Positions 15,475 through 20,076 of a stretch of DNA of 20,076 nt are shown piece after piece. Position 1 is the first letter of the stretch. Each line of letters opens with the position of its first letter. The translations under genes were made by a program, and so were the position numbers. The DNA comes from a virus. A model generated the notes under the pieces. It worked only from the letters and a program-made list of their open reading frames with translations, did no database searches and was not told the origin of the DNA. The stretch spans positions 1 through 20,076 of the IMG/VR virus record IMGVR_UViG_3300006749_000200; one strand, given 5' to 3'.

Positions 15475-16079
15475 GCAATATACTCTCGCTTGATATCGAA
15501 ACTGCTAACTTTTCTTGGGAGATAGGTGGATGGAACAACATGTCCTTGTTTGAGCCTAGCGTGGTCGCGACTTGGGATGGCAGCAACGCCAACGTCTTCA
15601 CTAAAGGAGAAGTCGAAATGGACAACACGCAAGTCCATGACCTTCACCCTCAAGTCTTAGGTGACTTCCTACAGGAGCACATAGAGAAAGGCGGTAAGAT
15701 ACTCGGTCATAACATCAAATCATTCGACCTACCTGTGATAAGAGATGCATTGGACTGTTGGGCTGTTGGGGACATCATGGGCAAGTCCGATGTCATCATA
15801 GACACGAAGAACCTATTCTCAAAGCACTCATTGTCATATGGCAAGTTGCTGACTAGCCTAAACGACTTGGCTCGCTGCAACTTGGATGAGGTCAAACTCA
15901 TGGAGAGTGCAGACGCGCCTATAGCATGGCGTGAGGGACGACACAACGAAGTCGCTGAGTATTGCCTAAAGGACGCTCAGTTGACATACGACCTGTACAT
16001 GAAGGGCAGGGAAGATGGATTCCTAAAATCAAGGTGCCTTGAGACTGGGAACATAATAGAAGTTGAATTGGAGTGGTAA
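15471..16079 (+). CDS. stand-alone DEDDy 3'-5' exonuclease (RNase H-like fold)
   Basis: ATGA overlap with the ATPase gene; 202 aa. The four-acid pattern of DnaQ-type exonucleases is present: D8-I-E10 (LSLDIETANF), D86 in GHNIKSFDLPVI, and Y164-C-L-K-D168 in AEYCLKDAQLTYDLY, where Tyr four residues before the last Asp makes it DEDDy. An intermediate segment (DTKNLFSKH, then YGKLLTSLNDLAR) also fits. Since PolB already has its own intact exonuclease, this separate enzyme may trim ends in recombination, remove RNA/DNA primers or degrade host DNA. It lies next to the P-loop ATPase. Confidence 0.85.
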   Translation: MSNILSLDIETANFSWEIGGWNNMSLFEPSVVATWDGSNANVFTKGEVEMDNTQVHDLHPQVLGDFLQEHIEKGGKILGHNIKSFDLPVIRDALDCWAVGDIMGKSDVIIDTKNLFSKHSLSYGKLLTSLNDLARCNLDEVKLMESADAPIAWREGRHNEVAEYCLKDAQLTYDLYMKGREDGFLKSRCLETGNIIEVELEW

Positions 16080-16080
16080 A

Positions 16081-16251
16081 ATGAACGAAGAAGAATACAG
16101 ATTAAAAATAGCATTAGATAGACTGATTACAGCGATATCGAGTGGGGCTGCGTTGTCAGACCTCATGAGAATGACAGCACAAATATCAGTGGCCGTCGGC
16201 TGGCCTTTTGGGGAGAACGGCGAAAATAAAGAAGGAAGTGAAGAGGAATGA
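16081..16251 (+). CDS. hypothetical protein, 56 aa
   Basis: ATG 16081 lies one base after the exonuclease stop, with GGAGTGGT just upstream. The 56-residue product is mainly helical (YRLKIALDRLITAIS, then LSDLMRMTAQISVAVG) with an acidic tail, and its stop overlaps the chaperonin ATG. It could be a small partner of the chaperonin or exonuclease. No family recognised. Confidence 0.55.
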   Translation: MNEEEYRLKIALDRLITAISSGAALSDLMRMTAQISVAVGWPFGENGENKEGSEEE

Positions 16252-17747
16252 GCGAAGAAAGAAAAGACCCGTTGCACAGCAACATAAGAGCAGCAAGAGC
16301 GATAGTGAACACAGTGAGGACCACACTCGGCCCGAGAGGTCGAGACAAGATGATGGTCGATGCAGGTGGTAATGCCATCATCACGAACGATGGTGCGACC
16401 ATATTGCGTGAGATAGAGGCAGGCCATCCTGCTGCTAAGATGATTATAGACATCAGCAAAACTCAGGAGAGCCTGTGCTACGACGGAACGACATCTACGG
16501 TGGTCCTAGCAGGACAGATGCTGGCTGACTCTGAGAACCTCTTCAGCAAGGGCGTTCACCCGTCGCTGGTGTGTGATGGCTACAACAAGGCGGCACGCAT
16601 GGCTGTCGAGTATCTCGATGAGAATCTATCATACGAGCCTGATGAGGACGACCTGCTGCGTGTGGCTGAGACGGCAATATCAGGAAAGACCCTAGCGTCA
16701 GCGAAAGACATAGTATCGAGGCTCTGCGTTGATGCAGTGAAAGCCGCTGGTGATGCTGACAAGGTGAACGTGCTGTCCTTCCCCGGTGGGGCACTGACTG
16801 ATTCTCATTTATTCAGAGGTGTGGTGGTCAATAGGGACTATGCTATTGAGATGGATATACCCGTCGAATCCAACGTCGTTCTACTGATGAGTGGTCTGGA
16901 GTCTGAGAAGGAGATGGAGCACTTGCAGATACAAGTGACTGACATGAGACAGTACGAGGCTGTGCGTCAACGTGCTGGACAGACACTGACACAGAATGTC
17001 AAAACGGTGGCATCCATGCTACCAAACGGTGGTGTGCTTTTCACGAGGGACAATGTGGAAGACTCAGCCTTAGCCTACCTGCACAAGAACGGCATAGCAG
17101 TGGTTAAGAGAGTGCAAGAGAGCATCATGCGCTCCTTGTCGTCGGCCATAGGAATCCGAGTCTCGCATTCAATCGATGACTTAGAAGCAGCAGCACCATG
17201 CAAGATAGTCAGGCAGAAGCACAATGATGTGCACTATCTTTTCGTGGAGGGAGAGGTTGAGTCAACTCAATCGACTCTAATCATACGCGGTGCAAGTCAC
17301 ACAACTCTTGATGAGGTCGAGCGTGGATTCGATGACGCTCTTGGTGTCGTATCACTGGTTATGAACGGAGGGAGGATTGTCGCTGGTGGCGGCTCCACGT
17401 ACGCTGCCATAGCCAGTCATCTCAGAACCGAGGCACCGAAGATACAGGGAATGGAGCAGATGGCAATCAACTCATTCGCTGATACACTTGAGATTATTCC
17501 AGCGACCATAGGTGAAGTAGCGGGACACACTCCGTTGAATTGCGTGTTCTCACTCAGGAACGCGATAGCAGAGGGTATGTACACGTTCGGGCCTGATGTG
17601 GAGAAGATAAACGAGATAGTGGACATGAAGGAGATTGGAGTCGTTGAACCAGTGCAACTCGTTCGTCAAGCCATACTCAGCGCAACTGAAGTCACTACTG
17701 CTATTCTGAAGATAGACGACATAGTGGTGAAAAGAGGCGAGCAATGA
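16248..17747 (+). CDS. thsA: group II chaperonin (thermosome subunit)
   Basis: A 499-aa subunit of the ATP-driven folding chamber; cellular subunits are ~540-550 aa. ATP-binding and hydrolysis motifs: TTLGPRGRDKMM (residues 25-36), TNDGATIL (46-53), D79-G-T-T-S in the CYDGTTST segment (cellular form GDGTT), catalytic D363 in FDDALGVV, and AGGGSTYAAIA near 378. The last lacks the Glu that usually follows GGG by two residues. The apical domain keeps the helical protrusion that acts as a built-in lid (GLESEKEMEHLQIQVTDM). The Gly/Met-rich C-terminal tail is absent. Only one subunit gene is present, so a homo-oligomer or mixing with host subunits is possible. It may fold viral capsid or replication proteins. 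Confidence 0.95.
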   Translation: MSEERKDPLHSNIRAARAIVNTVRTTLGPRGRDKMMVDAGGNAIITNDGATILREIEAGHPAAKMIIDISKTQESLCYDGTTSTVVLAGQMLADSENLFSKGVHPSLVCDGYNKAARMAVEYLDENLSYEPDEDDLLRVAETAISGKTLASAKDIVSRLCVDAVKAAGDADKVNVLSFPGGALTDSHLFRGVVVNRDYAIEMDIPVESNVVLLMSGLESEKEMEHLQIQVTDMRQYEAVRQRAGQTLTQNVKTVASMLPNGGVLFTRDNVEDSALAYLHKNGIAVVKRVQESIMRSLSSAIGIRVSHSIDDLEAAAPCKIVRQKHNDVHYLFVEGEVESTQSTLIIRGASHTTLDEVERGFDDALGVVSLVMNGGRIVAGGGSTYAAIASHLRTEAPKIQGMEQMAINSFADTLEIIPATIGEVAGHTPLNCVFSLRNAIAEGMYTFGPDVEKINEIVDMKEIGVVEPVQLVRQAILSATEVTTAILKIDDIVVKRGEQ

Positions 17748-17917
17748 TGGGTAGGTTCATGGACAAGTTACGCGTATCTTGTCGCAAGTGCAATCATGAG
17801 CACATACCAAGGAGGCTTTCAGCGAGGTATCACGATGGATTACGAAGGAGAATCCATCTTTGGGAATGCAAGGAGTGCGGTCATATATGGCGCGACTCCG
17901 CATTCAAGAAGACTTGA
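17744..17917 (+). CDS. small zinc-ribbon protein, 57 aa
   Basis: ATGATG at 17744 overlaps the thermosome stop. The 57-aa product has two CxxC knuckles, C13-R-K-C16 and C42-K-E-C45 (HLWECKECGHIWRDS), separated by a basic stretch. This is the shape of a single zinc ribbon as in transcription-factor or ribosomal-type ribbons. It is the last gene of the long (+) chain. Probable nucleic-acid or protein binder; no specific function can be given. Confidence 0.65.
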   Translation: MMGRFMDKLRVSCRKCNHEHIPRRLSARYHDGLRRRIHLWECKECGHIWRDSAFKKT

Positions 17918-18098
17918 GGTGCTAGGGCTACGTGCATGTTGCTAAAGCATTGTATACAAGGGAGGTTTGTGTGGTAAAAACGGGGAAGACATTTCACTTC
18001 ACTCCCATCACATCGTAGTTTTCGTTCAATTCCCTACGTCCCGTTTCCCTCCCATATATACACAATGTTCATTTACAAGCCGGTGCATTTTCTACACC
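17918..18098 (+). other. intergenic region, 181 bp
   Basis: No convincing gene, tRNA or strong hairpin is visible. There is one weak inverted repeat (CGTAG 18014-18018 with CTACG 18034-18038), a purine-rich stretch (AAGGGAGG) and a pyrimidine-rich stretch (CCCGTTTCCCTCCC) before a TATA-like box. A weak open frame crosses it from 17967, but the translated sequence has no protein-like pattern. It separates the long replication units from two tiny genes at the convergence point. Confidence 0.5.
18053..18060 (+). promoter_or_regulatory. possible TATA box CATATATA
   Basis: CATATATA at 18053-18060 sits at the end of the intergenic region, with a pyrimidine-rich block just upstream. A start about 26 bp downstream (~18083) would leave a short leader before ATG 18099. 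There is no experimental or repeat support, unlike the twin promoters at 423 and 3812. Confidence 0.4.
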
Positions 18099-18221
18099 AT
18101 GGAACGGAACTGTCAATGGTTCAACGAGTGGGCTAGTGAGACTATGGAAGATATACACATAGAGCAACCACGCACGAATCGCTTCATGGCAACGTTGATG
18201 ACCCTTCTGAGGCTACATTGA
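18099..18221 (+). CDS. small hypothetical protein, 40 aa
   Basis: From ATG 18099 the frame encodes 40 residues beginning MERNCQWFNEWASETMEDIH and ending in a short hydrophobic/basic helix (MATLMTLLRLH). I prefer this start over the TTG at 17967 because a TATA-like box lies between the two and the upstream translation looks random. The stop overlaps the next ATG (TGATG). Unknown function; the gene could still be spurious. Confidence 0.4.
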   Translation: MERNCQWFNEWASETMEDIHIEQPRTNRFMATLMTLLRLH

Positions 18222-18412
18222 TGAGATTCCACTCAGCACAATATGCAGTGAGCAGTTTCCTCATAGCAGCGGTTCTAATCGCATATACCGCGCTAATGAC
18301 CGTGTTCATCGTGCAAGAGGGCGTTGAACTGAAGAGTCTCCTTATTGTATACACGAATATAGTATTCATATGTATAACAGTGCAGATGCATGTATCAAGT
18401 AGGATTACTTAG
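18221..18412 (+). CDS. small membrane protein with two transmembrane helices, 63 aa
   Basis: ATG 18221 shares its A with the preceding stop. The 63-aa product has two hydrophobic segments, residues ~9-31 (AVSSFLIAAVLIAYTALMTV) and ~38-56 (SLLIVYTNIVFICITVQM), separated by a short acidic loop (QEGVE). Size and topology resemble small phage membrane proteins such as holins, but there is no lysis enzyme next to it, so that role is a guess. It ends 3 bp from the stop of the converging (-) methyltransferase gene. Confidence 0.55.
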   Translation: MRFHSAQYAVSSFLIAAVLIAYTALMTVFIVQEGVELKSLLIVYTNIVFICITVQMHVSSRIT

Positions 18413-18415
18413 GTA

Positions 18416-18964
18416 TCATAGACTTCCCCAAAAACCGATGTTGTCGGTGAATTGGGAGTAGTTGTTGATTATCATAGTCTGATACTCATTATCCTTCAAT
18501 GGATTGTCCCACAGTTTAGTATCGCCCCACACTGTATCGAATGAACTACCTGCTGGTGGTGTCCAAGTCTCAAAGTCAGCCACTACCAGTGTGAATGTAT
18601 CATCCTTGGCACAATGGTCCCAGACCAAATCAACTACATCCTGCTCAAGTTCAACCACTGTCACGGATGTCACATTCGGGTTGTCTATCAGAGCCTGATG
18701 CACCATGCCTAACCCTAGACCACCAATGAGTACATCACCAGTGGCATTATCCCAAAGCCACTGATGCTCCATGTACTCTGCTTGTGAGTCCTGCATGATG
18801 GGCATGGGACACGCATCCTTGATGAGAACAGTGTGATTGTCATACGGCTCTGACTTCATCTCAAGATACTGCTGCCACATCCTCTCTTGTGTCTGAGTAT
18901 CATGGTGCGCTATGGTGTAGTCACCTTGCGTTCCTTCAGGTATGCTCACTTCTATTCTCGTCAT
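18416..18964 (-). CDS. SAM-dependent methyltransferase, spermidine synthase-like
   Basis: A 182-aa Rossmann-fold protein. Motif I is GDVLIGGLGLGM (residues ~76-87), followed by a strand ending in VTVVELEQD (acidic residue for SAM ribose), then TLVVADFETW and FDTVWGDTKLWDN (post-I motifs). The segment EYMEHQWLWDN before motif I is typical of the spermidine-synthase-like proteins often seen in phage structural regions. The start is ATG 18962-18964 with GGTGATTGA directly before it, overlapping the upstream gene's stop. Target unknown: possibly virion protein or DNA methylation. A true polyamine synthase is less likely given the short length. Confidence 0.75.
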   Translation of the reverse strand: MTRIEVSIPEGTQGDYTIAHHDTQTQERMWQQYLEMKSEPYDNHTVLIKDACPMPIMQDSQAEYMEHQWLWDNATGDVLIGGLGLGMVHQALIDNPNVTSVTVVELEQDVVDLVWDHCAKDDTFTLVVADFETWTPPAGSSFDTVWGDTKLWDNPLKDNEYQTMIINNYSQFTDNIGFWGSL

Positions 18965-18973
18965 TCAATCACC
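18965..18973 (-). promoter_or_regulatory. GGTGATTGA start box of the methyltransferase gene
   Basis: On the (-) strand GAGGTGATTGA directly precedes the ATG. GGTGAT can pair with the AUCACC at the archaeal 16S 3' end. The same nine bases precede the structural gene start at 19678 and, on the (+) strand, the start at 1034. Confidence 0.6.
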
Positions 18974-19678
18974 TCAGTCCTCAAATGTGTATTTTATCAC
19001 TAGGTCTGATGCACTTGTCGTTCCGTTGCTGTTCGTGGCATCTGCTCCGATGGTGAATGTCACTGTGTCTCCGTCTGATGGGAAGATGAGGCCACCTCTC
19101 CCACCACCCCAATTAATATCACCAAACGCACCTATGCCTTGTGTATCACCAAGACCAGTACCATAAGTTAACGCGTCTTGGTCTGTTGATGCTGACGAAC
19201 TCCCAATTGGAAATGATATAGAAGCACTACCAGCACTGAGACTCGATGACACGCTCAAACTCCATTGGAAACTTGTCGCACTGCTTTCTACTATGTATCC
19301 TAGAAACGCTATCGACGCTTTAAATGAGTGCCCTGAGTAAGCAGCGTTCAAGTCGCTTGCGGAATTCGATATGTCTATTGTTATGTCTGCCTGTCCGTCG
19401 GTGAAATCACTATGCGATACATCGAACTGGTCTGCACCATCCGGGTTGGAGGCGTTTTGTGCGTTGCTTATCTCCTGTGCATTCATTTTGAAATTAGCAG
19501 ACGGGTTTCCGCTAGATGCAGCGGCTATACCAACGTTTGTTGGATTCGGTGATGTACCTTGAAGAGATGGCGCACTACCGCCACCGCCACCGCCACCGCC
19601 ACCGCCACCGCCACCGCCACTGGCATTGGCAGTCTCAAGTTGCTGTGCAGTTCCAGCGACACCAAGTATGAAACCCAT
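18974..19678 (-). CDS. structural protein with poly-glycine linker, fibre- or spike-like
   Basis: A 234-aa protein rich in Ser, Ala, Gly, Asn and Thr with few charged residues, typical of exposed virion proteins. A short hydrophobic N-terminus (MGFILGVAGTAQQLETANA) leads to 14 consecutive glycines (~residues 21-34), then a low-complexity segment. The region from ~75 is beta-rich (ADITIDISNSASDL, SFQWSLSVSSSLSAGS) and ends in GDTVTFTIGADATNSNGTT. This suggests an N-terminal anchor, a flexible linker and a beta-sandwich or receptor-binding head. It lies directly between a fibre-like gene and the methyltransferase. No specific family recognised. Confidence 0.65.
   Translation of the reverse strand: MGFILGVAGTAQQLETANASGGGGGGGGGGGGGGSAPSLQGTSPNPTNVGIAAASSGNPSANFKMNAQEISNAQNASNPDGADQFDVSHSDFTDGQADITIDISNSASDLNAAYSGHSFKASIAFLGYIVESSATSFQWSLSVSSSLSAGSASISFPIGSSSASTDQDALTYGTGLGDTQGIGAFGDINWGGGRGGLIFPSDGDTVTFTIGADATNSNGTTSASDLVIKYTFED
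19578..19619 (-). repeat. perfect hexanucleotide repeat, 7 copies
   Basis: Seven tandem copies of CCGCCA on the (+) strand (GGT-GGC or equivalent alternating Gly codons on the (-) strand) encode the 14-glycine linker of the structural protein. Unit length is a multiple of three, so slippage would change linker length by two glycines per unit without a frameshift. Confidence 0.9.
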
Positions 19679-19687
19679 TCAATCACC
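19679..19687 (-). promoter_or_regulatory. GGTGATTGA start box of the poly-Gly structural gene
   Basis: On the (-) strand GGTGATTGA abuts the ATG at 19676-19678. The TGA inside GGTGA is also the stop codon of the upstream fibre-like gene (19683-19685), so termination and initiation signals are merged. Confidence 0.6.
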
Positions 19688-20076
19688 CAATGTATATCCA
19701 AGTGTTCGCAGCCACGGCGATGTATGTCCTCGCTGTCTCATCGTCCATGGCAGCATGGGTCGTCCATCCTGATGCTATCGCATTCGACCCTCCCAAAACC
19801 GGAGTCGCTGCACTACCTTTGTTGTTGATGACAACGAACTGCTGTCCTTTTATGGCGGTTGATGGTAATGTCAATGTTCCTCCTGTCCAATAGACATAAG
19901 AGCCACTTTCTTCATCAGTCAAAGTGGTATTCGATGATACGGCTACGACGCTGCTTATCATGTTTCTAACACCGTTGGCTCCAACGGTCATGAAATCAGT
20001 CTGACTGTTTCCTTGTAGACCTCTAAAGATAATTTGACCATCCTTTGACCCCTCAGTGACATCTAGTATCTCGGCT
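19683..20076 (-). CDS. fibre-like virion protein, C-terminal part (5' end beyond window)
   Basis: The frame is open to the right edge without a stop, so the gene continues outside. An internal ATG at 19989-19991 is not needed as the start. The in-frame sequence before it (ILDVTEGSKDGQIIFRGLQG, then NSQTDFMTVGANG) is protein-like and resembles repeat or beta-helix segments of phage fibres. The visible 130 residues end in a beta-rich, small-residue domain (GTLTLPSTAIKGQQFVVINN, then TYIAVAANTWIYIG), a pattern common at the tips of tail fibres or appendage proteins. Probable role: host attachment or tail structure. Confidence 0.6.
   Translation of the reverse strand, partial: AEILDVTEGSKDGQIIFRGLQGNSQTDFMTVGANGVRNMISSVVAVSSNTTLTDEESGSYVYWTGGTLTLPSTAIKGQQFVVINNKGSAATPVLGGSNAIASGWTTHAAMDDETARTYIAVAANTWIYIG

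Noticed and set aside
15308-15493. 61-codon (+) frame overlapping the end of the P-loop ATPase gene
   Set aside because: Arg/Ser-rich alternate frame fully inside a supported gene, no ribosome-binding site.
17918-18098. Possible tRNA or replication origin in the intergenic region
   Set aside because: No cloverleaf arms or TPsiC-like segment, and only a 5-bp inverted repeat with a 15-nt loop; no iterons.
17967-18098. Upstream extension of the 40-aa gene from TTG 17967
   Set aside because: The translated segment has no recognisable pattern and a TATA-like box lies inside it.
19578-19619. Short tandem repeat considered as a CRISPR or origin iteron
   Set aside because: Six-bp units with no spacers, in frame inside a coding gene; this is a codon repeat for glycine.
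19559-19828. (+) strand frame with a Thr-Ala repeat
   Set aside because: The repeat is the complement of the poly-glycine codons; the (-) strand genes here have start boxes and protein-like sequence.

Overview
The window looks like part of the genome of a tailed dsDNA virus of archaea. The best fit is the magrovirus type, which infects marine group II Euryarchaeota (Poseidoniales). Reasons: archaeal/eukaryotic-type replication proteins lie side by side (clamp loader small subunit, PCNA-like clamp, family B DNA polymerase, PriS/PriL-type primase, XPF-family nuclease), a viral group II chaperonin (thermosome) is present, promoters are archaeal TATA boxes, genes overlap tightly, and a short opposite-strand block reads like virion surface genes. 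The assignment to magroviruses rests on remembered gene content; no search was run.

Layout. Positions 3-3820 (+) hold small unrecognised genes, a protein with five tandem zinc ribbons, a second small Cys-rich protein, and a 425-aa protein that looks like a shrunken, active-site-degenerate ATP-dependent DNA ligase. A clear promoter at 423-445 has a near-identical twin at 3812-3834, just before the clamp loader gene.

Positions 3844-14007 (+) are the replication/recombination core: RFC-small-like ATPase, a probable OB-fold ssDNA-binding protein, a small coiled-coil protein, a RecA/Sak4-like ATPase, PCNA-like clamp, DNA polymerase B, a MazG-like NTP pyrophosphohydrolase, a Cas4/RecB-like Fe-S nuclease, an unknown 107-aa protein, a fused PriS-PriL primase, a small zinc protein and an ERCC4-family nuclease with HhH motifs. 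After a 36-bp gap with its own AT-rich promoter candidate, positions 14044-17917 (+) hold a P-loop ATPase (candidate helicase), a stand-alone DEDDy 3'-5' exonuclease, a 56-aa protein, the thermosome and a 57-aa zinc ribbon. Most junctions are ATGA or TGATG overlaps, so these are probably a few long polycistronic transcripts.

Positions 17918-18098 are non-coding with a TATA-like box, followed by two very small (+) genes, one a two-helix membrane protein. At 18412/18416 transcription converges. The (-) strand then holds, in transcription order from the right edge, the 3' part of a fibre-like structural gene, a structural protein with a 14-glycine linker encoded by a perfect hexanucleotide repeat, and a spermidine-synthase-like methyltransferase.

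Together the (+) genes could supply a near-autonomous replisome: primase, polymerase, clamp, loader, ssDNA binding, recombinase, nucleases and nucleotide-pool cleaning. No RFC large subunit and no canonical MCM or SF2 helicase are visible here. No tRNA, rRNA, CRISPR array, insertion sequence or integrase was seen. Apart from 17918-18098, no gap exceeds about 50 bp.
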